DNA of 64,000 nucleotides from Acidobacteriota bacterium (GTDB lineage Bacteria > Acidobacteriota > Blastocatellia > Pyrinomonadales > Pyrinomonadaceae): assembly GCA_019242475.1 (NCBI GenBank), contig JAFAVK010000035.1:1-64000 (forward strand). Direction: 5' to 3'. Of the stretch, positions 38,270 through 47,451 are shown in pieces. Position numbers and translations under genes: made by a program. Position 1 is the first letter of the stretch; each line of letters begins with the position of its first letter. A model generated the notes under the pieces. That model had not been told where the DNA came from, made no database searches, and saw only the letters and a list, made by a program, of their open reading frames with translations.

Positions 38270-41200
38270 ATGGGAAGTAAAAATTTCAAGGCCGCGCCCG
38301 CGCGCGGACGGCGCGACACCAGTCGGAGGTCGTTGACTTTGCTCGGCCTCCTCGCGCTTCTGCCGGCGCTGGCTTCGACGGCACTCTTCCACGCCTCACG
38401 CGCCCGCGCTCAGGTGCGACCTCAGGCCGTCAAGCTGAAGCCGCAGGCGCCCGTGCGGCCAATCGAGTCCGACGAAGTTACGACTGAGCCCGTGAACACA
38501 CGGCCCGTCACGATAAAGAAGTTGAGGCCGCGGGCGCCCGTGCAGACGAAGCCGCAAGCGCCCGTCTTGACGGACGCGCCGCCCGCGGTCACCACCACGC
38601 GCATCCAGCCCGTCTCCGTGACGAAGGTCAACTTCAAGCAGCTCGCCGACCTGGCGAAGCGCGCGCGCCTCTCTCCGCAGGCGGCGGCGGGGCGCACGGC
38701 CCCGATCCCCGGAAGCATCATCGACACGCCCCCGGGCCTGCACCCCGACGCGGCGGGCGGCCCCGCGCCGACTTCCTCGCAGGACGACGCGGGCGGGCCG
38801 CTCGTCGCGTCGCCTTCACCGTCGCAAAGTTTCCTCGCGCAGGAGGACGGGCCGAAGCTCGACGGCCCTTCGGCCGGGTTCTCGTTCATCCCGCCCGACA
38901 CGAACGGCGCGGTGGGGCTCGACCGCGTCTTTACGAACACCAACTCGAACTTCCGCGTCCACGACAAGGCGACGGGCGCGCCGCTCTCGACCGTCTCGTC
39001 CGACACGTTCTGGGCCTCGTCGGGCGGGGGCGGCTTCTTCGACCCGCAGATTCAGTTCGACCCTTACAGCCAGCGCTGGATTCTCGCCATCGTCTCCAAC
39101 GCGCAGACGGCCAACTCGTCGATCAGCGTCGCCGTCTCGCAGACCTCCGACCCGGCCGGCGGCTACAACGTCTTCCGCTTCGTCGTCGGCTGCGCGAGCG
39201 GCGAGACGGGCTGCGCCTCGGGCGGCGAATGGGCCGACTACCCGATGCTCGGCTTCAACAAGAACTGGATCGCCGTCGGGGTGAACATGTTCAACTTCGC
39301 GGCGAACGTGAACAATAACGACAAGGTGCTCGTGCTCGACTACCCTTCGGCGCGCGCGGGCGCGGCCGTCGCCACCATCGTCAGCGGCACCGGCATCGGC
39401 TTCTGCGACTACCCGGTCACGACCTACTCCGCGACGGAGGAGACGCTCTACCTCATCAAGCACGGGTCGAGCGGCGACGCGACCTACAGGGTCTCGACCA
39501 TCACGGGCACGCCCGCCGCCCCGTCGTTAACCGTCCCCGACACGTTTCAGACGCGCCCCGGCGGCGGCTGGGCGCAGCCGGGCGGCGACTTCCTCCCGCA
39601 GCAGTGCGTCCCCGGGGTCGGCGCCCCGACGCAGGTCTGCCCGGCCTCCCCCCGCGCCATCGACGTGAGTGACTCGCAGGTGCGCTCAAGCCCCGCCTTC
39701 CGCAACGGCAAGATTTATTACGCGCAGACCGTCGGGCTGCCGGCCGGCGGGATGACTCACACGGCCGCGCAGTGGACAGTCTTGGACGCCGCGACCGGCA
39801 ACTTCCTCGACGGCGGCCGCGTCGAGGACGCCGCCGCCACGGTCACGAACGGCGGCAGGCACTACGCCTACCCCTCGCTCTCCGTCAACAAGAACGGCGA
39901 CGTGTTGATGGGCTTCTCCGAGTTCGAGTCGGACGACTACGCCGACGCGGGCTACAGCTTCCGGCTGGGGACGGACGCGCCCGGCACGATGCGCGACCCG
40001 GTCATCTACAAGGAGGGCGAGGACTACTACGAGAAGACTTTCGGCGCGGCGCGCAACCGCTGGGGCGACTACAGCCACACCGTCATCGACCCCTTCAACG
40101 ACCGCGACCTGTGGACGGTTCAGGAGTACGCGGGGACGCGCGTGGGCGTGACGGGGACGGGCTCGAACGAATCGCGCTGGGGAACCTGGTGGGCGAAGGT
40201 GACGGCGCCGGCCGTGGCGGGCGACCTGCTCATCTCAGAGTTCCGCCTGTTCGGCCCCAACGGCCCGGCGCCGGCCGTGCCGGGCGGCCCGGCCCCCGAG
40301 CCGAACGAGGACGAGTTCGTCGAGCTTTACAACAACAACGACACGCCGCTCACCGTCGCCGCGGCGGACGGCTCGGCCGGCTACTCTGTGGCGGCCTCGG
40401 ACGGCGTCATCCGCTGCACGATTCCGAACGGCACCGTCATCCCCGCGCGCGGGCACTTCCTCTGCGCCAACTCCGACGGCTACAGCCTCGGCGGCTCTCC
40501 GGCCGGGGCGGGCACGACCGCGACGCCCGACGCCACCTACACCGACAACATCCGGAACAACTCCGGCATCGCCCTCTTCAACACGGCGAACACGGCCAAC
40601 TACTCGGCGACGACGCGGCTCGACGCGGCCGGCCCGACGAGCGAGGCGAACGCGCTCTACAAAGAAGGCTCGGGCTACGCGCCGCTGACGCAGTACCTCA
40701 TCGACTACAGCCTCTACCGCGACACGTGCGGCAAGGGCGGCTCGGTCACGGCGCTCGGCGCCTGCCCGACCGGCGGCCTCCCGCGGGACACGGACGACAA
40801 CGCGACCGACTTCCTTTTCGTTGACACGAACGCCACGCCGGCCGGCGCCGGGCAGAGGCTCGGCGCGCCGGGGCCGGAGAACCTTTCGAGCCCCGTCCAG
40901 CGCAACGGCCAAGTCGCGGTCGGCAACCTCGACCCCGCGGTCGGCACCTCCAGCCCGCCCAACCGCGTCCGCACCTTCGCGGAGGACGGGGCGAACAACT
41001 CGACCTTCGGCACGCTCCTGATTCGCAGGACGATCACGAACAACACGGGGGCGCCCGTCACGCGGCTGCGCTTCCGCGTGGTTGACCAGACGACCTACCC
41101 GGCGCCCCCCGGCTCCGCCGACCTGCGCGCGCGCACGTCGGGCGCGACGCCTATCGTCGTGACGATCACGGGGACGAACCCGGCCTGCACGGGCCGGGCG

Positions 41201-41398
41201 TGCACGGTGCAGCAGACGACGCTGGAAACGCCGCCCGCGCAGCCGAACGGCGGCGGCCTCAACGCGACGCTCTCGGCCGGCTCGGTGACGCTGGCGAACC
41301 CCGTCCCCGCCGGCGGCCAGATCAACGTCCAGTTCCTGCTCGGCATCCAGCAGACGGGCACGTTCAAGTTCTTCTTCAACGTGGAGGCGCTGCCGTAG
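38270..41398 (+). CDS. Large secreted protein with lamin-tail domain
   Basis: A 1042-residue exported protein. A signal segment lies at about 24-48 (LLGLLALLPALASTALF, ending RARAQ). A Pro/Lys-rich low-complexity region runs to about 210, then a beta-rich domain at about 215-640 (FIPPDTNGAVGLDRVFTNTN, FDPYSQRWILAIVSN). A lamin-tail domain follows at about 650-770 (LLISEFRLFGPNG, EDEFVELYNNNDTPL, TVIPARGHFLC). The last part is an adhesion-like beta-sandwich. Such proteins are usually surface or matrix components. The gene end overlaps the convergent EamA gene by 23 bases. Confidence 0.82.
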   Translation: MGSKNFKAAPARGRRDTSRRSLTLLGLLALLPALASTALFHASRARAQVRPQAVKLKPQAPVRPIESDEVTTEPVNTRPVTIKKLRPRAPVQTKPQAPVLTDAPPAVTTTRIQPVSVTKVNFKQLADLAKRARLSPQAAAGRTAPIPGSIIDTPPGLHPDAAGGPAPTSSQDDAGGPLVASPSPSQSFLAQEDGPKLDGPSAGFSFIPPDTNGAVGLDRVFTNTNSNFRVHDKATGAPLSTVSSDTFWASSGGGGFFDPQIQFDPYSQRWILAIVSNAQTANSSISVAVSQTSDPAGGYNVFRFVVGCASGETGCASGGEWADYPMLGFNKNWIAVGVNMFNFAANVNNNDKVLVLDYPSARAGAAVATIVSGTGIGFCDYPVTTYSATEETLYLIKHGSSGDATYRVSTITGTPAAPSLTVPDTFQTRPGGGWAQPGGDFLPQQCVPGVGAPTQVCPASPRAIDVSDSQVRSSPAFRNGKIYYAQTVGLPAGGMTHTAAQWTVLDAATGNFLDGGRVEDAAATVTNGGRHYAYPSLSVNKNGDVLMGFSEFESDDYADAGYSFRLGTDAPGTMRDPVIYKEGEDYYEKTFGAARNRWGDYSHTVIDPFNDRDLWTVQEYAGTRVGVTGTGSNESRWGTWWAKVTAPAVAGDLLISEFRLFGPNGPAPAVPGGPAPEPNEDEFVELYNNNDTPLTVAAADGSAGYSVAASDGVIRCTIPNGTVIPARGHFLCANSDGYSLGGSPAGAGTTATPDATYTDNIRNNSGIALFNTANTANYSATTRLDAAGPTSEANALYKEGSGYAPLTQYLIDYSLYRDTCGKGGSVTALGACPTGGLPRDTDDNATDFLFVDTNATPAGAGQRLGAPGPENLSSPVQRNGQVAVGNLDPAVGTSSPPNRVRTFAEDGANNSTFGTLLIRRTITNNTGAPVTRLRFRVVDQTTYPAPPGSADLRARTSGATPIVVTITGTNPACTGRACTVQQTTLETPPAQPNGGGLNATLSAGSVTLANPVPAGGQINVQFLLGIQQTGTFKFFFNVEALP

Positions 41399-42305
41399 CC
41401 TCGGGCGCGAGGGATTCGGCGGCGACCGGGGAGGCTTTCGGCGCGCGGCGCAACACGACGAGCGCGACGCCGGACATGATGACGGCGCCGCCCGCCAACG
41501 TCCTCCACGAAAGCTCCTCGTGGAGCGCGACGACCCCGAGCAGCACGGCCGCCAGCGGGGTGACGAGCGCGATCAGCATCGTCTTCGTCACGTCCACGTG
41601 TCGCACCAGCCAGTAGAAGAGCAGGAACGCCGCCACCGACCCGACCAGCGTCAGGTAGAGCAGGCACACGACCGCGAGCGGCGTCCAGCGCAGGTTGAGC
41701 GGGCTCCCTTCCAGCACGAGCGCCGCCGACGCGAGCGCCAGAAAGCCGCACGCCATCTGCCCCGCCGACAGCACCGACGCGTCCAGCTTCGCCGCCTTCG
41801 CCTTCACCAGCACGTTCGCCCACGACACGAAGACCGCGCCCGCCACCACGGCCGCGCTCCCCCACAAGGCCATCGAGCCCTCGGAGCCCAACTGGTGCGA
41901 GAAGATGACGCCGACGCCGACGACGCCGAGCAGCGCGCCCGAAAGCTTGCGCGCGTTCAGGCGCTCGCCCGGCAGGTACGGGTGGGCCAGAAGCATCCCG
42001 AAGACGGGGATGGTCGCCTGCAAGAGCGCCGCCAGCCCCGAGGAGATGTGCTGCTCGCCCCAGAAGAGCAGGCCGTAGTTGAGCCCGAAGGCCAGCACGC
42101 CCGTCTGCGCGAGCAGCAGCCACTCGCGCCCGCGCGGCAGGCGCGCGCGCCGCGCGGCGACGACGCACGAAAGGATGGCGGTGGCTAACAGGAAACGCGC
42201 GGCGGCGAAACTCAGCGGAGGGAGGTCGCGCAGGCCGAGCTTGATGAACATCCAGGTCGAGCCCCAGATGCAGCACAGCAGCAGGAAGACGACGCGCACC
42301 TTCAT
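41376..42305 (-). CDS. EamA family drug/metabolite transporter
   Basis: A 309-residue inner-membrane transporter of the DMT superfamily with ten predicted helices in two EamA repeats. The first repeat begins VVFLLLCCIWGSTWMFIKLGL, and the second has AVVAGAVFVSWANVLVKAKA and TPLAAVLLGVVALHEELSW. The start at 42305 was chosen over an upstream in-frame Met because the helix begins directly after it. The substrate may be an amino acid or other metabolite. Its stop lies within the lamin-tail gene. Confidence 0.9.
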   Translation of the reverse strand: MKVRVVFLLLCCIWGSTWMFIKLGLRDLPPLSFAAARFLLATAILSCVVAARRARLPRGREWLLLAQTGVLAFGLNYGLLFWGEQHISSGLAALLQATIPVFGMLLAHPYLPGERLNARKLSGALLGVVGVGVIFSHQLGSEGSMALWGSAAVVAGAVFVSWANVLVKAKAAKLDASVLSAGQMACGFLALASAALVLEGSPLNLRWTPLAVVCLLYLTLVGSVAAFLLFYWLVRHVDVTKTMLIALVTPLAAVLLGVVALHEELSWRTLAGGAVIMSGVALVVLRRAPKASPVAAESLAPEATAAPPR

Positions 42306-42346
42306 CTGAATTTCTATACGTGAATCGGCGGTGAAAGGCAAAGGGG

Positions 42347-42445
42347 AGCAGCAGCCAGTAGAAAAACAGATGCGGCGCGTCTCAGCCTTCAGACCGAACG
42401 CGCCGCATTATCTTTCTACTGCCTACTGGCTACTGCCTACTGCCT
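42347..42445. repeat. Heptad-arm inverted repeat around a 10-bp hairpin
   Basis: The short left arm (42352-42364) and long right arm (42413-42445) share the GGCAGTA heptad but differ in copy number. The loop contains a perfect hairpin, TGCGGCGCGT (42371-42380) with ACGCGCCGCA (42398-42407). It lies between divergent/convergent gene ends. Confidence 0.65.
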
Positions 42446-42450
42446 CCGCC

Positions 42451-42846
42451 CTACTGTGCTCCGTCTTCGCGGTAGAGGCCGACGACGTTGCCGGTGGTGG
42501 TCGGGGCGGCGTGCGGCTGGATGCGGTAGCGCTTGATCTTGGCGTTGAGGGTGGTGACCTTGAGGTTGAGCATGCGCGCGGCGCGGCGCTGGTGGCCGCC
42601 CGTGCGCATCAGCGCCCAGCGGATGAGGTCGGTCTCGAAGCGGCGCACCTCTTCGGAGAAGTCAACGCTCGGCTTCGCTTCGAGCGAGCCGCTGCCCTTG
42701 ATCGAATCGACCTCCTGGAGGAGCGCGAGCGCCAACTCCCTGAGCGTCTTGAGTCGGAGGGCCGCGCCCTGTTCGGGCGGCGTCGCGGCGGCGGGCTCCG
42801 GCTGGTCGGCCGACCGGTTGAACGCGTAGTGTCTCTGTTCCAACAT
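42451..42846 (-). CDS. Fis-type helix-turn-helix protein
   Basis: A 131-residue DNA-binding protein. The C-terminal third (WALMRTGGHQRRAARMLNLK...) is the Fis-family HTH found at the end of NtrC-type activators, here without an AAA+ or receiver domain. The middle has a helical LKTLRELALALLQEVD stretch likely to dimerise. I use ATG 42846 with GGGAG upstream; a longer frame to 42957 adds unlike sequence. It lies downstream of the LytT/LytS genes on the same strand. Confidence 0.75.
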   Translation of the reverse strand: MLEQRHYAFNRSADQPEPAAATPPEQGAALRLKTLRELALALLQEVDSIKGSGSLEAKPSVDFSEEVRRFETDLIRWALMRTGGHQRRAARMLNLKVTTLNAKIKRYRIQPHAAPTTTGNVVGLYREDGAQ

Positions 42847-43065
42847 AACTCGGTACAACTCCCTTCGGGTAAGGTCGGGCAAGTGTCGGGACTTGAGCCC
42901 GTGCTCGGCGCCCGCGGCGCCAACGGAGCAGGCCGCCGCTCGGGGCCGCCGTGTCAAGGGGGATTCTAAAGAGCGCCGAGTCGCGGGCGAAGGCTTTTGT
43001 GATGAACTGGACGCGCCGTGTGATGAAGCGGCCGGCCCAGGCGCGCGCGTCCGTTTCCGACCACG

Positions 43066-43851
43066 TCACAAACTGTTGCCGAGCGCCGCCTGGAGCTTCT
43101 CGCGGTAGCTGCGCGAGAGAGTCAACTGCGTCCCGTCGTTGAGGATGACGTGGTACTCGCCGTGCGACCACGGCTGAAGCTCTTTAATGCGGTTGATGTT
43201 CGCAATCGCCGAGCGGTGGATGCGCACGAAGTCCTTCGGGTCGAGCTGTGCCTCTAAGGAGGAGATGGTCTCGCGCAAGAGGTACGCCTTCTTGCCCGTG
43301 TGGATCGAGACGTAGTTGCCCTCGGCCTCGATCCAATCGATCTCTTCGGTGTTGAGGAAGAAGACGCGCCCGCCGGTCTTCACCACCAGCCGCTCGCTGT
43401 AGCGCGTCTGCCCGCGCATCTGCTCCAGGAGCGCGATGATCCGCTCGTCCAGGGCGCCGCCGTTGTCGCGCCTGATCTGCCGCTTGGCCCGCTCCATCGC
43501 GGCGCGGAAGCGGTCGCGGTCGAAGGGCTTCAGGAGGTAGTCGAGCGCGTGGAACTCGAAGGCGCGGACGGCGTAGTGGTCGTAGGCCGTGATGAAGATG
43601 ACGGGGGGCAGCCACTCGTCCTTCAGGGCTTCGAGGACGGCGAAGCCGCCGACCTCGGGCATCTGCACGTCGAGCAGCAGGAGGTCGGGCCTGAGCGTCT
43701 GGACGGCCTCGATGGCCTCGGCGCCGTTCGTGCATTCGCCGACGACGCGCAGGTCTGGGTCGTCGGCCGCCATGCCGCGAATCTTCTCCCGCGCGAGCGG
43801 CTCGTCGTCCACGACGAGCACGCGGATGGGCGCCTGTGCGGCTTCCGTCAT
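43066..43851 (-). CDS. LytTR-type response regulator
   Basis: A 261-residue transcription factor. The receiver domain (1-125) has the acidic pair Asp15-Asp16, phosphoacceptor Asp61 (LLLLDVQMPEV) and Lys108 (YLLKPFD). The LytTR DNA-binding domain covers about 155-255 (VVKTGGRVFFLNTEEIDWIEAEGNYV, FVRIHRSAIANINRI). The cognate sensor gene lies just upstream at 44059-45225, separated by a repeat-bearing gap. Such pairs often control envelope or virulence-type genes; the targets are unknown. Confidence 0.93.
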   Translation of the reverse strand: MTEAAQAPIRVLVVDDEPLAREKIRGMAADDPDLRVVGECTNGAEAIEAVQTLRPDLLLLDVQMPEVGGFAVLEALKDEWLPPVIFITAYDHYAVRAFEFHALDYLLKPFDRDRFRAAMERAKRQIRRDNGGALDERIIALLEQMRGQTRYSERLVVKTGGRVFFLNTEEIDWIEAEGNYVSIHTGKKAYLLRETISSLEAQLDPKDFVRIHRSAIANINRIKELQPWSHGEYHVILNDGTQLTLSRSYREKLQAALGNSL

Positions 43852-43857
43852 AGGTTT

Positions 43858-43965
43858 TCGTGAATAGTGAATCGTGCACCGTGAACGGCCGCCGGGGAGT
43901 CGGCAGTAAGGCGCGGGCCGTGGAAAAGCGGGGCGGCCTGCGACCTACGATTCACGATTTACGAA
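43858..43965. repeat. Degenerate heptad-arm inverted repeat
   Basis: Units of AGTGAAT/CGTGCAC/CGTGAAC at about 43858-43885 pair imperfectly with CTACGATTCACGATTTACG (43945-43963). It is weaker than the other elements but similar to the CCGTGAA type. Confidence 0.45.
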
Positions 43966-44058
43966 AAGAAAACACCGCGCTGAACCTGTTTGTGGCAAAA
44001 AGCGCCTTCGGGTTTCAGAAAAGTGTACGCGGGGACGTGTGGCGGGTTCCAGAAATTG

Positions 44059-45225
44059 TCAGGCGGGCGCGCCCTTCGCGGCGGGTATCTCCATCGTCAC
44101 GAGGAGTCCGCCTTCGGGCGCGTTCTCAAGCTCGAAGCGGTGCGCGGCGCCGTAGAGCTGTTCGAGTCGCGCGCGCGTATTCGAGAGCCCGAGACCCTCC
44201 CTCAACCCGTCGTCCGGCCTTGTGATGGCCGCAAGCCCCGGCCCGTTGTCCCTGACCCGTATACGCAGCGACCCGTTCTCGCGTTTCGCGGAAATCTCCA
44301 CGCGGCCGGGGCCGCGCGTCTGGGCGATGCCGTGGCGCAGGGCGTTCTCGACGATGGGTTGGAGGATGAGGTTGGGGACGGGCGCGTCGAGCGCGGCGGG
44401 CTCGACCTCGACGCTCGTCGTCAGTCGATCCTGGAAGCGCACGCGCTCGATCTCCAGGTAGCAGGTCAGGAACTCAAGCTCCTTCTGGAGCGAGACCTCA
44501 AGCGCGCCGGAGTTCTCGAGCGTGAGCCGGAGGAAGTCGCCCAGGCGGGCGATCATGCGGTCGGCCGCGTCAGGGTCGCGGTGCAGGAGGGCGGAGATGG
44601 AGTGGAGCGTGTTGAAGAGGAAGTGCGGCTGGAGCTGCATCTTCAGGGCTTCGAGCTGCGCCTGCGTGAGCTGCGTCTGGAGGCGCGAGGCGCGCAGCTC
44701 GCCCTCGCGGTAGCGCCGGTAGTAGCGGAAGACCTGGTTCAAAAGCAGCAGCAGGCCGTAGATGCCGTAGTTCTCCGACGAATTGTAAATAATCCATTGG
44801 AGCGTCGTCGCCGGCCCGTAGTGCTTGTCGGGGCCGCTGACGAGGAGGAAGAAGTAGATGATCTGGAAGAGGCCCGAGATGACGACGACGAAGGCCGTGG
44901 CGAAGAGGAGGTGGAGCGGGACGCTGCGCCGCCAGAGGCGCCCCTCGACGGGGAAGCGGTCGGCGAGCCACAGGACGAGCACCGTGCCCAGAGCCCACAG
45001 GTACGGGTAGATGAACTGCTGTGAGGCGGCCTCGCGCCACGTCAGGGGCTTCTCGCTCAGCAGGCGCGTGTAGTAGAGCTGCCCGCTGAAGAAGAGGGCG
45101 AGCACCGTCCAGCCGGCGAAGATGATCGCCAGGCGCGTCAGGCGCCCGCGCCACACGCGCGCGCCGCCGCCGGCCTCGAAGCCCGCGGGGAGCGTGACGC
45201 CTTCGAGTGTCTCCGCTTCGGTCAA
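44059..45225 (-). CDS. LytS-type sensor histidine kinase
   Basis: A 388-residue membrane sensor kinase. Four helices lie at about 30-170 (LAIIFAGWTVLALFFSGQLYY, PYLWALGTVLVLWLA, LLFATAFVVVISGLFQIIYFFLL, IYGLLLLLNQVF). The His_kinase domain carries the phospho-site His201 in LQPHFLFNTLHSI. The ATPase part has ILQPIVENALRHG and VRDNGPGL with GLGLSNTRARL. It pairs with the LytTR regulator gene downstream. No ligand domain is recognisable in the membrane part. Confidence 0.92.
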   Translation of the reverse strand: MTEAETLEGVTLPAGFEAGGGARVWRGRLTRLAIIFAGWTVLALFFSGQLYYTRLLSEKPLTWREAASQQFIYPYLWALGTVLVLWLADRFPVEGRLWRRSVPLHLLFATAFVVVISGLFQIIYFFLLVSGPDKHYGPATTLQWIIYNSSENYGIYGLLLLLNQVFRYYRRYREGELRASRLQTQLTQAQLEALKMQLQPHFLFNTLHSISALLHRDPDAADRMIARLGDFLRLTLENSGALEVSLQKELEFLTCYLEIERVRFQDRLTTSVEVEPAALDAPVPNLILQPIVENALRHGIAQTRGPGRVEISAKRENGSLRIRVRDNGPGLAAITRPDDGLREGLGLSNTRARLEQLYGAAHRFELENAPEGGLLVTMEIPAAKGAPA

Positions 45226-45433
45226 AACTTCAGCCTTCCTTTTTGAGCAGACCCGAGCCCGCGTCGTCCCTCCCGGGGGCGCTCTCGCGGTGCGGGATGT
45301 CGGGTTGACGCTTTCGGCGCGGGGTCGCGCGGTCGGGCGCAGAGGGCGAGAATAAGGGCCGTCGCCGCGCCTGTGAAGCGTTGTGTGACAAACCGGACTC
45401 CGGCCGTGACGAACGGGCGCGGGCCGCGGCGGC

Positions 45434-46219
45434 CTACCCGGGCGCGACGGCGGACGCGGTCTCGGCGGCGACGACGTTCGTCAGCGTGCCGATGCGCGGG
45501 CTGTAGACGGAGAGCACGTCGCCCGGCTCGCAGTAGTATCTGCCCTCCGTCACCAGGCCGGTGCCGAGCATCAGCACGGTGCCGGGGCGGAGGAAGTCGT
45601 CGTCTCCGACGGCGATGCGTTTGGACGGCGGGGGGCGGTCGCCGTAGCCGCGGCGGCAGGCGACGATCATCCCGGGGATGGCAGCGGGCGGGTAGACGCT
45701 CCGCGAAGTGCTGTAGGCGCGGTCGTAGACGACCCGCCCCCCGCGCGACACGCGGAGCCCGACGGTGAGGTCTGACAGGTCGCCGACCTCCTCCGGCGTC
45801 AGGAACCGCGGGCCGAGGCTCCCACTGCCGCGCCATGCTTTCCCGAGGTAGGTGCCGTCGCTCTGCTCGGTGCGGCCGCGCACTTCGAGGCTCACGGCCG
45901 TCAGGTCGTTGGCGAGGGTCACGGCGAGCACCTCGTGGCGCTCGCCGAGCAGGACGGCGAGTTCGGGCTCGGGCCAGTGGCGCGCCAGGCCGCCGGCCGC
46001 GGGGTCTGTGCGCAGCCGCACCGCGCGGCCGTGGCCGACGAGCGAGCGCGCGTCGCCCTTGAAGAAGTAGCTGAAGTCGCCGTGCTGCGAGCTGTGGTGG
46101 CCGGCGGTGTCGCGCGTGAGGTGGCGGCGGACGGCGAGGCTCGTGCGGAAGGCGTGCGCGACGCCGATGACCTGAAGAATCTCCCCGAACTCGCCCGCCT
46201 CCACCCCGACCTTATTCAT
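45434..46219 (-). CDS. Fumarylacetoacetate-hydrolase family protein
   Basis: A 261-residue enzyme of the FAH superfamily, which cleaves or isomerises acyl-pyruvate-type keto acids using a divalent metal. Family features are DFSYFFKGDARSLVG, the metal-site HWPEPELAVLLG, TLANDLTAVSLEVRG and GTVLMLGTGLV. The start overlaps the SIS gene stop by 8 bases, so the two are translationally coupled. It is the last gene of a three-gene run with a sugar isomerase and an aminotransferase. The substrate is unknown. Confidence 0.82.
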   Translation of the reverse strand: MNKVGVEAGEFGEILQVIGVAHAFRTSLAVRRHLTRDTAGHHSSQHGDFSYFFKGDARSLVGHGRAVRLRTDPAAGGLARHWPEPELAVLLGERHEVLAVTLANDLTAVSLEVRGRTEQSDGTYLGKAWRGSGSLGPRFLTPEEVGDLSDLTVGLRVSRGGRVVYDRAYSTSRSVYPPAAIPGMIVACRRGYGDRPPPSKRIAVGDDDFLRPGTVLMLGTGLVTEGRYYCEPGDVLSVYSPRIGTLTNVVAAETASAVAPG

Positions 46220-47444
46220 TGAGTAGCCTCCGCTGGGCGAGGTCGTGCTCGATTAGGAAGCGCGCCGCGGCGGAGTCCGAACCCTCCCCGCGGCCGAGCA
46301 GCATCAAGCGGATCAGGCGCCCGAGGATGTGGCCGAACACCTGCGCGACGCCGGCCTGCGCCTGCGGCTCGCGCAGCCCCGTCGTGCAGGCTTTGACGTT
46401 CGCGTACTCGCGCGCGCGCCCCTCGCCCGCCGCCACGACGAGCGCCGGCACGCCCTCGGCGTGCAGCCGGCCGACGACCTCCAGGAGCGCCGGCGAGTCG
46501 AGGCTCATCGAGTAGAAGAGCGCCACGCCGTCGCCGCCCACGTCGCCGGCGCCGGTGAGGTGTGACAGGTAGCGCCCGTGCCGGTCGTTGGAGATGCCCG
46601 AGAAGTCGCAGGCCGTCGGCGAAGACCTGATGAGCCTGCGCGGCGGGGACTCGACCTGGTAGACGCTGTCCCAGTAGAGGTTGTGCGCCGTGTGCTCGGC
46701 GCACGCGCTGAGCGCCGGGTCGTCGAAGCCGGACACGAGGACGAAGCGGCCCCGGCGGAAGGCTTTGACGGCGGCGGCGGCGGCGGCCGAGATGAAGTCC
46801 GCGGGGATGGCCCGCAGGGCGCGCGCGAGCCCCTCGGCGTGCGCGGCGACCGACGCGGCCCAGTCGCCCCGGCGGCCCTCGGGGGCGGGCCGTTCGAGCA
46901 GGTGCGCGAGCGACTGGATGATGTCTTCGGAGATCTGCTGATCCTCGAAGGGGGCGCTGAAGCAGCGGCCGGGCGGGACGACGCCGGACAGCCTCCCGCG
47001 GCCGGAGCCGACGAGCGCGACGGTCGGGAGCGAGTGGCGCGTGGCGTAGGAGGCCGCCTCGCAGAGGTTGTCGGAGTCGCCGCTCCCGCTGATGAGCACG
47101 AGCAGGTCGCGCGCGTCGGCGCCCTCCGCTTCGAGCACGCCCGCGAAGGAGATGCCGGGGTCGCCCCCCGCCCCGAGGCAGTTGACGAGGTGCACGTCCA
47201 CGCCCGTCCTGACCCGCAGCACGGCGCCGCGCGCCGCCGCGTGGCGCTGAAGCGCGAACTCGATGCACTTGCCGATGGCGTGGCTGCCGCCGTTGCCGAA
47301 GATGTAGACGGTGCTGCGCGCGCGCGCCGGGGCGCCCTGCAGCTCGCGGCACAGCTCGCGCCCGTGGCGGCCGAGGAACGCGCGCACGCCCGCCGCGTAG
47401 CGGCCGGCGTAGTCGTCGCGGAACTCTTCTATCGCGTCGCGCAT
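46212..47444 (-). CDS. Protein with two SIS sugar-isomerase domains
   Basis: A 410-residue protein with two phosphosugar-binding folds. The N-terminal one (about 30-195) resembles GmhA: VYIFGNGGSHAIGKCIEFAL, LGAGGDPGISFAGVLEAEG, LVLISGSGDSDNLCEAA. The C-terminal one (about 215-370) is more divergent (RRGRFVLVSGFDDPALSACAEHTAHN, FYSMSLDSPALLEVVGRL). Phosphoheptose isomerases normally have one SIS domain per chain, so the second may bind a ligand, as in GlmS. It is middle gene of the run; 7 bases separate it from the aminotransferase. Confidence 0.82.
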   Translation of the reverse strand: MRDAIEEFRDDYAGRYAAGVRAFLGRHGRELCRELQGAPARARSTVYIFGNGGSHAIGKCIEFALQRHAAARGAVLRVRTGVDVHLVNCLGAGGDPGISFAGVLEAEGADARDLLVLISGSGDSDNLCEAASYATRHSLPTVALVGSGRGRLSGVVPPGRCFSAPFEDQQISEDIIQSLAHLLERPAPEGRRGDWAASVAAHAEGLARALRAIPADFISAAAAAAVKAFRRGRFVLVSGFDDPALSACAEHTAHNLYWDSVYQVESPPRRLIRSSPTACDFSGISNDRHGRYLSHLTGAGDVGGDGVALFYSMSLDSPALLEVVGRLHAEGVPALVVAAGEGRAREYANVKACTTGLREPQAQAGVAQVFGHILGRLIRLMLLGRGEGSDSAAARFLIEHDLAQRRLLNE

Positions 47445-47451
47445 CTTGCCC

